A program made the translations under genes and the position numbers. A DNA stretch of 5,116 nucleotides from Micrococcales bacterium UBA2037 (lineage in GTDB: Bacteria > Actinomycetota > Actinomycetes > Actinomycetales > Microbacteriaceae): positions 1 through 5,116 of the forward strand of contig DDBH01000006.1 in assembly GCA_002333405.1 (NCBI GenBank). Reading direction: 5' to 3'. The notes under the pieces were generated by a model that saw nothing but the letters and a program-made list of their open reading frames with translations, ran no database searches and was not told where the DNA came from. Position 1 is the stretch's first letter, and each line of letters begins with the position of its first letter. Shown here piece by piece: positions 1-5,116 of the stretch.

Positions 1-278
1 CAATTGAGAACCTTCACCAGCTGACCGAAGTTGGAAAAATCGATTCTGCTGACGCCGCAATACTCGAGGCTGCTTGGACACTGGCCAGCAGGTTGCGAAG
101 CGCCCAGGTGTTGGCAGGCGACCGGTCCAACGACCAGCTCCCCATAGACCGATCTCAGCTTGAAGCCATGGCCCGAATCTTGGAGTTTGCTCCCGGCTCA
201 GCTACCGAGCTGGAGGAGCTGTATTTGGCGACAACCAGAAAAGCACGCATTGTCTTTGAGAGGCTATTCGCCCAGTAG
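1..278 (+). CDS. glnE: Glutamine synthetase adenylyltransferase/deadenylylase, C-terminal end (partial, 5' end outside window)
   Basis: Only the last 91 residues are visible. The frame is open from base 3 to the TAG at 276-278. GlnE is a cytoplasmic bifunctional enzyme that adds AMP to, or removes it from, a tyrosine of type I glutamine synthetase according to nitrogen status. The visible part is the helical end that follows the C-terminal adenylyltransferase domain. It shows the family's typical ending: a WTLASRLRSA helix, a DQLP segment, an LEAMARILEF helix, the PGSATELEE motif, and a closing RKARIVFERLF helix. A TTG at 93 is just an internal leucine codon; the homology continues upstream to the window edge, so this is not a separate small gene. 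It converges on glnA, whose product is its substrate and carries the target tyrosine. The family call is confident. The catalytic residues lie outside the window and cannot be checked. Confidence 0.93.
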   Translation, partial: IENLHQLTEVGKIDSADAAILEAAWTLASRLRSAQVLAGDRSNDQLPIDRSQLEAMARILEFAPGSATELEELYLATTRKARIVFERLFAQ

Positions 279-288
279 CGAAGAATCG

Positions 289-322
289 AAAAAAGGCCAG
301 GCAGATTTCTCCGCCTGGCCTT
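289..322 (-). terminator. Intrinsic terminator of glnA, probably shared with convergent glnE
   Basis: A perfect 10-bp inverted repeat (AAGGCCAGGC at 293-302, GCCTGGCCTT at 313-322) encloses a 10-nt loop. Read on the minus strand, the hairpin's GC-rich stem runs straight into six T residues (complement of 289-294), the classic Rho-independent form. It begins 14 nt after the glnA stop codon. On the plus strand the same hairpin follows the glnE stop by 14 nt, but what follows it is a poor T-run (TTCAATCTCTT), so termination in that direction is probably weaker. With only 58 bp between the two convergent genes, no other terminator is available for glnE here. Confidence 0.9.
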
Positions 323-336
323 CAATCTCTTAAGTT

Positions 337-1761
337 CTAGACGCTGTAGTAAAGCTCGAACTCGTAAGGGTGAGGGCGCTGCGCCATTGGCTTCAGCTCC
401 TTCTCACGCTTGTAGTCGATCCAGTTCTCAATCAGGTCCTTAGTGAAGACATTGCCTTCCATCAGGTACTCGTGGTCAGCCTCTAGCGCCTTTAGAACGG
501 ACTCTAGGTCACCTGGAACCTGTGGAATTGCCTTTGCTTCCTCTGGAGGAAGCTCGTATAGGTCCTTGTCGACTGGCTCGTGTGGCTCAATACGGTTCTT
601 GATTCCGTCGATGCCCGCCATCATCATTGCCGCGAAAGCAAGGTATGGGTTTCCAGCACTGTCCGGTGCACGGAACTCGATGCGCTTTGCCTTCGGGTTT
701 GATCCGGTCATTGGGATGCGAATTGCAGCCGAACGGTTACCAGCAGAGTAAACAAGGTTCACTGGAGCTTCGAAGCCTGGGACTAGTCGGTGGTATGAGT
801 TAATTGATGGGTTTGTGAATGCCAGCAGGCTTGCTGCATGCTTCAGGATTCCACCGATGTACCAACGAGCTAGGTCGGATAGTGAGCCGTAGCCAGCCTC
901 ATCGTAGAACAATGGCTTGCCGTCTTTCCATAGTGATTGGTGAACGTGCATGCCGGAACCGTTGTCGTTGAACAGAGGCTTCGGCATGAAGGTTGCGCTC
1001 TTGCCGTACTGGTGAGCAACGTTCTTCACGATGTACTTGAACTTGAGTAGGTCATCGGCGCTCTTGACTAGGGTGTCAAAGCGGTAGTTGATCTCACACT
1101 GCCCAGCTGTTCCAACCTCGTGGTGGCTTCGCTCAACGCTCAGGCCAGCTGCCTCAAGCTCAAGCACAATAGCGTCACGAATATCAGCTAGATGGTCAAC
1201 TGGCGAAACCGGGAAGTAGCCTCCCTTATAAGGAGTCTTGTTTCCTAGGTTGCCGCCGTCTTCTTGGCGGGCTGTGTTCCAGGCACCCTCGATCGAGTCG
1301 ACGATGTGGAATGCGGTGTTTGACTTCACTTCGTAGCGAACGTCATCGAAGATGAAGAATTCAGCCTCAGGTGCGAAGAAGGCGGTGTCAGCAATGCCAG
1401 TTGACTGAAGGTAACGCTCAGCCTTGTGAGCCACCTGTCTTGGATCGCGGTGATACAACTCGCCATTGCGAGGGTTGTAGATGTCAAAGTTCATGATCAG
1501 AGTCTTCTCAACCCTGAATGGGTCTTCCCAGGCAGTTGTCACGTCTGGAATCAGCTGCATGTCACTCTCGTGAATCGAGGCGAAGCCGCGAATCGAAGAT
1601 GCATCGAACAGCTGTCCGTTTGCGAAGAACTCTTCGTCAATCTGAGACACTGGAAGGTTGAAGTGCTGCTGCACTCCAGGAAGATCTGTGAATCTAACAT
1701 CAACAAACTTGATGTCATTGTCCTTGATGTACTGAAGTACTTCTGAGGCGGTCTTGAACAT
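337..1761 (-). CDS. glnA: Glutamine synthetase, type I, adenylylation-regulated (GSI-beta)
   Basis: This enzyme condenses glutamate and ammonia to glutamine using ATP. It is a cytoplasmic dodecamer and the main ammonia-assimilation enzyme. The 474 residues match the usual length, and the beta-grasp N-domain and catalytic barrel are both complete. Visible active-site elements include PEAEFF (Glu132, Glu134), HHEVGTAGQCE (Glu215, Glu223), GSGMHVH (His272), the NPSINSYHRLVPGFE loop (Arg325, Glu331), GNRSAAIR (Arg343) and IEFRAPD (Glu362, Arg364). These correspond to the metal, glutamate and ATP ligands known from the Salmonella enzyme. KDLYELPPEE carries Tyr402, the adenylylation site, so control by the neighbouring glnE product is expected. 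The ATG start is supported by AAAGGAGA nine bases upstream and by the N-terminal DVRFTDLPG segment being at its normal distance. It lies 72 bp after the DUF4191 gene and ends at a strong terminator. It resembles mycobacterial GlnA1. Confidence 0.98.
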   Translation of the reverse strand: MFKTASEVLQYIKDNDIKFVDVRFTDLPGVQQHFNLPVSQIDEEFFANGQLFDASSIRGFASIHESDMQLIPDVTTAWEDPFRVEKTLIMNFDIYNPRNGELYHRDPRQVAHKAERYLQSTGIADTAFFAPEAEFFIFDDVRYEVKSNTAFHIVDSIEGAWNTARQEDGGNLGNKTPYKGGYFPVSPVDHLADIRDAIVLELEAAGLSVERSHHEVGTAGQCEINYRFDTLVKSADDLLKFKYIVKNVAHQYGKSATFMPKPLFNDNGSGMHVHQSLWKDGKPLFYDEAGYGSLSDLARWYIGGILKHAASLLAFTNPSINSYHRLVPGFEAPVNLVYSAGNRSAAIRIPMTGSNPKAKRIEFRAPDSAGNPYLAFAAMMMAGIDGIKNRIEPHEPVDKDLYELPPEEAKAIPQVPGDLESVLKALEADHEYLMEGNVFTKDLIENWIDYKREKELKPMAQRPHPYEFELYYSV

Positions 1762-1770
1762 GGTGCTCCA

Positions 1771-1778
1771 TCTCCTTT
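1771..1778 (-). promoter_or_regulatory. Shine-Dalgarno site of glnA
   Basis: On the minus strand AAAGGAGA lies nine nucleotides before the ATG. It is the strongest ribosome binding site in the window, as fits a highly expressed enzyme, and it fixes the glnA start. Lip gene starts nearby have weaker sites, and the DUF4191 gene has none that I can see. Confidence 0.85.
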
Positions 1779-1790
1779 GTCACGAGTGAC
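1779..1790. repeat. Small inverted repeat GTCAC-GA-GTGAC in the glnA leader
   Basis: Two 5-bp arms, GTCAC and GTGAC, are separated by 2 bp and sit directly upstream of the glnA Shine-Dalgarno. As DNA this could be a half-site pair for a dimeric regulator. As RNA it can fold only as a 4-bp stem with a CUCG tetraloop. Read on the minus strand, GTCAC followed six bases later by CAAAG resembles half of the actinobacterial GlnR box (GTnAC, six bases, GAAAC) but matches only part of the second element. Chance occurrence is possible for so short a repeat, so any regulatory role is inference. Confidence 0.4.
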
Positions 1791-1820
1791 GATATGAATA
1801 TTGAAAATTTACTGCTGCAA
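1791..1820 (-). promoter_or_regulatory. glnA: Possible glnA promoter (weak match)
   Basis: In the 72-bp gap between the DUF4191 stop and the glnA ATG, the minus strand has TTGCAG (1820-1815) as a possible -35. After 18 nt it has CATATC (1796-1791) as a possible -10, inside an A/T-rich stretch. The -10 is a poor match to TAnnnT; the overlapping TATCGT fits better but gives a 20-nt spacer. The gap is longer than any other between minus-strand genes here, and no terminator hairpin precedes it, so glnA could have its own promoter, be read through from the lip genes, or both. Confidence 0.25.
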
Positions 1821-1833
1821 TGTTTCGGGAATG

Positions 1834-2532
1834 TTAAACCTTGCGCTTTGGTGCCCGAACCTTATTTGGGTCAATTCCCTTTGGGATTGGAACCGAAGCG
1901 TGTGAGCCAAGGGCGTCTAGTCGGTTTGAAACCGCAGCTACTTCCGAACGGCTCAGCGTCTTCGGGAGTTTGTAGACGTGCTTGAGCAACTTGTGCAACC
2001 TTACGCCTGAGCCATCTGTAGCGACGTGTACCTTGTGAACGGTTGCTCCGGTAGCAGCGCGCTGCACCTTTCTGGCCTCATCGTCAACCATCTGGTGAAG
2101 TTTTGCGGAGGATCCTTCAGAAATGAGAACGACGCCTGGTCTGCCGATCATGCGATAGACCGCTTCCCGGTTCCGCCCGTTGATGGCAACCGGCATTGGA
2201 CTGGTTCGCCAACCTCTACGGATTTGAGAATCCAGGACTGCGCCGACGGCACCCGACTGACCCTCAATTTGCATGTAGGCATTTTTCTCGGCCTTGTTGC
2301 TCATGACAATCATGGCAACCAGCACGCCTGTAATGAGGCCAGACAGCCCCCACAGCACTGTCGTGAATACGCTGCCGTCACTTGTTATGAAGCCAACGCC
2401 GAGTCCAACTGCAATTCCAAGCAGTAGAACCAGCACGGCAAGCCAAGCTGACGACGGGTCCGATTTCGCAGTTACTTTATATACGCGCCATAACTGTCTG
2501 AAGCGCCCGGGAGGTTTCTTGTCTTTAGCCAC
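1834..2532 (-). CDS. DUF4191 family membrane protein of unknown function
   Basis: The 232-residue protein matches the actinobacterial DUF4191 family, the counterpart of M. tuberculosis Rv2219, which sits at the same place between lipA and glnA1. No biochemical function is established. The first 28 residues are basic. Two hydrophobic helices follow at about 29-49 and 54-77, joined by a very short SDGS turn, which predicts a membrane hairpin with both ends in the cytoplasm. The remaining 155 residues are soluble and include a GQSGAVGAV segment, RRGWRTSPMPVAINGRNREA, RPGVVLISEG, and the conserved KLPKTLSRSEVAAVSNRL helix, ending in a basic tail. I see no catalytic motif. The start is GTG, 13 bp after the lipA stop, with no recognisable Shine-Dalgarno; translation may depend on coupling to lipA. 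No in-frame alternative start would preserve the basic N-terminus. Co-transcription with lipB-lipA is likely from spacing, but a direct role in lipoate or glutamine metabolism is not shown. Confidence 0.9.
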   Translation of the reverse strand: MAKDKKPPGRFRQLWRVYKVTAKSDPSSAWLAVLVLLLGIAVGLGVGFITSDGSVFTTVLWGLSGLITGVLVAMIVMSNKAEKNAYMQIEGQSGAVGAVLDSQIRRGWRTSPMPVAINGRNREAVYRMIGRPGVVLISEGSSAKLHQMVDDEARKVQRAATGATVHKVHVATDGSGVRLHKLLKHVYKLPKTLSRSEVAAVSNRLDALGSHASVPIPKGIDPNKVRAPKRKV

Positions 2533-2545
2533 AGGACTAGTTTAG

Positions 2546-3538
2546 TCAGGCGACGGCGCTTGCTTGTGCGAACTCGACCTTGTCTGCCAAGTGCTTTAGT
2601 TCTTCTGGAATCTCGCGTCCCTTAGAAATCATGGATTTTGCCCATAGTCTTCCGGCGCGATAGCTGGAACGAACAAGTGGACCGGCAAGAACACCCAGGT
2701 AGCCGATTTCTTCAGCTGCTTTTGAAAGCTCCACGAACTCCTGCGGCTTCACCCAACGTTCTACTGGATGGTGCCTGGGGGAGGGGCGAAGGTACTGAGT
2801 AATTGTGATAATGTCAGTCCCGGCATCGTGAAGGTCCTGCAGAGCCTGTAGCACCTCTGGAATTTCTTCACCCATGCCCAGGATTAGGTTTGACTTGGTA
2901 ACCATGCCAGCATTACGACCTTGAGTTAGAACGTCAAGCGAGCGTTCGTAGGTAAAGGCCGGACGAATGCGTTTGAAGATTCTTGGAACCGTCTCAACGT
3001 TGTGAGCAAAAACCTGGGGTTTGGCATCGAATACCTTTTGCAGCAGCTCCGGCCGTCCCGAAAAGTCTGGAATTAGGATCTCGACGCCGGTTCCAGGCGA
3101 CTTCTTGTGGATTTGACGAATTGTCTCGGCATAGAGCCAGGCTCCTTCGTCAGGAAGGTCGTCGCGGGCAACTCCGGTTACCGTCGCGTAGCGAAGGTCC
3201 ATTTCCTTGACCGACTTGCCAACTCTTCTGGGCTCATCCGGATCGAAAGCAGCTGGTTTTCCGGTGTCGATCTGGCAGAAATCACAGCGCCTTGTGCACT
3301 GGCTACCACCGATTAGGAAGGTGGCTTCCTTGTCTTCCCAGCATTCGAAAATGTTTGGACAGCCTGCCTCCTGGCAGACAGTGTGGAGTTCCTTTTCCTT
3401 AACTAGGCCCTGGAGTTTCTGGTATTCAGGTCCCATTTTTGCCGTGGTGCGGATCCATTCAGGTTTGCGCTCGATGGGCACACTGCTGTTTCTAACCTCT
3501 AAGCGGAGGAGTTTTCTGTCTGGATTATGCTCTGGCAT
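2546..3538 (-). CDS. lipA: Lipoyl synthase (radical SAM, two 4Fe-4S clusters)
   Basis: LipA inserts two sulfur atoms at C6 and C8 of a protein-bound octanoyl group, completing the lipoyl cofactor in the cytoplasm. At 330 residues it is slightly longer than the common 310-320. The auxiliary cluster cysteines are in CQEAGCPNIFEC (Cys55, Cys60, Cys66), and the radical-SAM cluster is CTRRCDFC (Cys81, Cys85, Cys88). The RSSYRAG motif at 290-296 supplies the conserved serine ligand to the auxiliary cluster. YLRPSPRHHPVERWV and GVLAGPLVRSS are family signatures. The ATG start lies inside the end of lipB, with GGGAG nine bases upstream (3552-3548), and the LLRLEVRN and PIERKPEW segments follow at the distance seen in mycobacterial LipA. 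The 14-bp overlap with lipB implies one transcript and coupled translation of successive steps in one pathway. The alanine-rich C-terminal tail is unremarkable. The gene appears intact. Confidence 0.98.
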   Translation of the reverse strand: MPEHNPDRKLLRLEVRNSSVPIERKPEWIRTTAKMGPEYQKLQGLVKEKELHTVCQEAGCPNIFECWEDKEATFLIGGSQCTRRCDFCQIDTGKPAAFDPDEPRRVGKSVKEMDLRYATVTGVARDDLPDEGAWLYAETIRQIHKKSPGTGVEILIPDFSGRPELLQKVFDAKPQVFAHNVETVPRIFKRIRPAFTYERSLDVLTQGRNAGMVTKSNLILGMGEEIPEVLQALQDLHDAGTDIITITQYLRPSPRHHPVERWVKPQEFVELSKAAEEIGYLGVLAGPLVRSSYRAGRLWAKSMISKGREIPEELKHLADKVEFAQASAVA

Positions 3539-4160
3539 TCGGTATTTCTCCCATCAACTGCTCTACAAGCGTAGCTGCTTGAAGCGGAGTTATTTCAGTT
3601 CCGGTCAAACGTGAAAGTGTGGTGGTCCTGGCATCATCAATTCCGCAGGCAACAATGTGCTCGTAGGGCTCAAGGCTGTTGTTGCAGTTCAAGGCGAAGC
3701 CATGCATCGTGACCTTCTCGCTTATTCGAATGCCAATGGCCGCAACTTTTTCTAAACCAGAGTCGGTTTCAACCCAAACACCAGTTCGCTTCTCAACTCT
3801 TTGCCCGACAACACCGAAGTTTGCTATCACCTGAATTAGCACTTCCTCCAGCCATCGAACGTAGGCAACCACATCAATTGGCTGCGGCAAGTGCATGATT
3901 GGATAGCCGACGAGTTGGCCGGGGCCATGCCAGGTAATTTTCCCGCCACGGTTGGTTTCGTAAAACGCGGAACCGTCGTCAGGGAGCTCGTGTTCCTCGG
4001 TTCTTTTTCCGGCCGTGTAAACAGGGGAGTGCTCCAAAAGTAAGACGGTATTCGGCGTCTTATTGCCTACCACTTCAGCGTGGACACGTTGCTGGAGGTC
4101 CATGCCAGATTGATAGTCGAGAAACTCCGGGGCGAAGCTAATCCTTTGAAATTCAGGCAT
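3525..4160 (-). CDS. lipB: Octanoyl-[acyl-carrier-protein]:protein N-octanoyltransferase
   Basis: LipB transfers octanoyl from acyl carrier protein to the lysine of lipoyl domains (and the H protein where present), the first step of lipoate assembly. The 211 residues cover the whole biotin/lipoate ligase-like fold. RGGKITWHGPGQLVGYP (71-87) is the family signature. Lys138 in LEKVAAIGI and Cys172 in VACGIDDA are the equivalents of the Lys142/Cys176 catalytic dyad of M. tuberculosis LipB, and MHGFALNCNN (152-161) is also conserved. The ATG start is 27 bp after the E2 gene stop. The only Shine-Dalgarno candidate is a weak AAGAGA about nine bases before it, but no better in-frame start is visible upstream. 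Its end overlaps lipA by 14 bp. The position directly behind an E2 gene places the lipoylation enzyme beside one of its substrates. Confidence 0.98.
   Translation of the reverse strand: MPEFQRISFAPEFLDYQSGMDLQQRVHAEVVGNKTPNTVLLLEHSPVYTAGKRTEEHELPDDGSAFYETNRGGKITWHGPGQLVGYPIMHLPQPIDVVAYVRWLEEVLIQVIANFGVVGQRVEKRTGVWVETDSGLEKVAAIGIRISEKVTMHGFALNCNNSLEPYEHIVACGIDDARTTTLSRLTGTEITPLQAATLVEQLMGEIPNARA
3548..3552 (-). promoter_or_regulatory. Shine-Dalgarno site of lipA, inside lipB
   Basis: GGGAG on the minus strand lies nine bases before the lipA ATG and within the last codons of lipB. It supports the overlapping start and lets ribosomes finishing lipB start again on lipA. Confidence 0.7.
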
Positions 4161-4187
4161 AGCTTCTATCTCTTGGCAATGGGGCTA

Positions 4188-5116
4188 CTAGATTCCCAGT
4201 ACTGATTCGAACTGACCGTCTTCCAGCCTTGACTTGACAGCCATTAGGTAACGTGAGGCATCTGCACCATCAATGATGCGGTGGTCATAGCTCAGTGCTA
4301 GGTAAACCATCGAACGAATCGCAATCGCATCATTGCCGTCCTGGTCCTTGACAACGGCCGCACGCTTCGTGACGATTCCGGTGCCGAGAATGGCAGACTG
4401 CGGCAGGAACACAACCGGGGTGTCGAACAAAGCACCACGACTGCCAGTGTTGGTCAGCGTGAATGTTCCACCCGACAGCTCATCGGGTGTCAGCTGGTTG
4501 TTTCGGGTCCGCTCGGCCATGTCGGCAATTGACTGCGCTAGCTGTGCGATTGTCAAAGACGAAGCGTTCTTGATCACTGGTGTCAGAAGCCCACGCTCAG
4601 TCTCGACGGCAAAGGACAGGTTGTCCTGTCCGTGGTAGACGATGTTGGTGTCTTCAACGGTGCTGTTAATAACTGGGTTAGCGGCCAAAGCCTCGGCTGC
4701 GGCAAGTGTAAAGAATGGCATGAACGAAAGCTTGGTGCCGGCCTTCTGGGTGAACTCAGCTTGGATTCTGGTTCGCAGATTCGCGACCTTAGTGACGTCA
4801 ACCTCGACCACCGAAGTTAGCTGAGCACTTTGCTGCATGGAAGCAACAGCTCGTTCCGCCAAGACTTTTCGAAGTCTTGACATCGGTACGGTTGTGCCGC
4901 GCAACGGCGAAGCAGGCTCTGGGCTGTAGCTAGCTTGTGAAGACCCCTGAGTCGCGGTGAGGTCTTCCTTACGGATTCTTCCTCCGACCCCGGTGCCCTT
5001 TACGGACGCTAGGTCAATTCCCTTTTCGGCCGCCAACTTGCGAACGATCGGCGTTACGTAGCTCGAGTCACTATTAGGAACGGCTACTGGTGCAGCAGGT
5101 GCGACGGGAGCAGCAG
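4188..5116 (-). CDS. sucB: Dihydrolipoamide acyltransferase (E2) of a 2-oxoacid dehydrogenase complex, C-terminal part (5' end outside window)
   Basis: The E2 core passes the acyl group from lipoyl-lysine to coenzyme A. About 309 residues are visible and the frame is open to the window edge. In order they show: an Ala/Pro-rich linker (visible residues 1-13); the peripheral subunit-binding domain that docks E1/E3 (about 19-52, YVTPIVRKLAAEKGIDL then GTGVGGRIRKEDL); a second linker; and the catalytic domain from PMSRLRKVLAERAVAS to the end. The catalytic DHRIIDG has its histidine at bases 4281-4283, with GALFDTPVVFLPQSAILGTG before it. A TTG at 5034-5036 is an internal leucine, not the start. 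The missing N-terminus should hold one or more lipoyl domains. Such proteins are often named SucB (succinyltransferase). However, it most resembles mycobacterial DlaT, which serves pyruvate dehydrogenase, while many actinobacteria fuse the 2-oxoglutarate E2 domain to E1 (Kgd/OdhA). The E2 class is certain; the substrate is not. It is followed by lipB after 27 bp. Confidence 0.93.
   Translation of the reverse strand, partial: AAPVAPAAPVAVPNSDSSYVTPIVRKLAAEKGIDLASVKGTGVGGRIRKEDLTATQGSSQASYSPEPASPLRGTTVPMSRLRKVLAERAVASMQQSAQLTSVVEVDVTKVANLRTRIQAEFTQKAGTKLSFMPFFTLAAAEALAANPVINSTVEDTNIVYHGQDNLSFAVETERGLLTPVIKNASSLTIAQLAQSIADMAERTRNNQLTPDELSGGTFTLTNTGSRGALFDTPVVFLPQSAILGTGIVTKRAAVVKDQDGNDAIAIRSMVYLALSYDHRIIDGADASRYLMAVKSRLEDGQFESVLGI

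Noticed and set aside
93..278. A possible free-standing 61-residue protein starting at TTG
   Set aside because: The frame stays open to the left window edge and the translation from base 3 onward matches the GlnE C-terminus, so the TTG is an internal codon.
1762..1833. A true GlnR or AmtR operator for glnA
   Set aside because: Only a partial half-box is visible; no full consensus site can be read, so I list just the inverted repeat at low confidence.
1426..2545. Several plus-strand open frames (about 60-133 codons) opposite glnA and DUF4191
   Set aside because: They are antisense to well-supported genes, show no recognisable domain, and lack convincing ribosome binding sites; they are shadows.
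2983..3614. Plus-strand open frames opposite lipA and lipB, the longest 135 codons
   Set aside because: The translations are low-complexity Ser/Arg/Leu-rich with no family resemblance, and the minus-strand proteins account fully for the sequence constraint.
4583..4824. Open frames on both strands inside the E2 catalytic domain region
   Set aside because: They lie in alternative frames of an intact conserved domain and have no motif or upstream site.
4188..5036. A shorter E2 protein starting at the TTG at 5034-5036
   Set aside because: The 26 codons before it encode the start of the subunit-binding domain and the Ala/Pro linker in the same frame; the gene continues beyond the window.
1..5116. 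CRISPR array, insertion sequence, tRNA, riboswitch or defence system
   Set aside because: No regularly spaced repeats, transposase or terminal repeats, tRNA-like sequence or long leader was seen; almost all of the window is housekeeping coding sequence.

Overview
The window is a chromosomal segment from an actinobacterium. Every gene in it can be recognised at family level, and the gene order is a well-known actinobacterial arrangement. Base composition is moderate, roughly 50% GC by eye, which is low for the phylum. Together with actinobacterial-type GlnE, LipA and DUF4191 proteins, this fits a small-genome freshwater or marine Microbacteriaceae lineage (Luna-type, e.g. Rhodoluna/Aquiluna). 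The phylum-level call is firm. The genus-level call is inference only.

Layout, left to right: (1) the last 91 codons of glnE, the glutamine synthetase adenylyltransferase/deadenylylase, on the + strand (1-278). (2) A 58-bp convergent intergenic region holding a strong intrinsic terminator whose T-run faces glnA. (3) glnA, type I glutamine synthetase, on the - strand (337-1761). (4) A 72-bp upstream region with a clear Shine-Dalgarno, a small GTCAC/GTGAC inverted repeat and a weak promoter candidate. (5) A DUF4191 two-helix membrane protein, - strand (1834-2532). (6) lipA, lipoyl synthase, - strand (2546-3538). (7) lipB, octanoyltransferase, - strand (3525-4160), overlapping lipA by 14 bp. (8) The 3' part of a dihydrolipoamide acyltransferase (E2) gene, sucB/dlaT-like, - strand, running off the right edge (4188-5116).

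The minus-strand genes therefore read E2 -> lipB -> lipA -> DUF4191 -> glnA, with gaps of 27, -14, 13 and 72 bp, and glnE converges on glnA. LipB moves octanoyl from acyl-ACP to a lipoyl domain, LipA inserts the two sulfurs, and the E2 protein is one of the clients that uses the resulting lipoyl-lysine. So the first three genes are a cofactor-plus-client cassette. GlnE adenylylates a tyrosine that is visible in GlnA (Tyr402), so the left end is an enzyme and its modifying enzyme. The same order is known in Mycobacterium tuberculosis (dlaT Rv2215, lipB Rv2217, lipA Rv2218, Rv2219, glnA1 Rv2220, glnE Rv2221c). This window is a compact version of it.

I found no mobile element, CRISPR array, RNA gene, frameshift or sign of horizontal transfer. 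There is no stretch over 300 bp without a gene. I see no evidence for a new biological system here. The least understood element is the DUF4191 protein.
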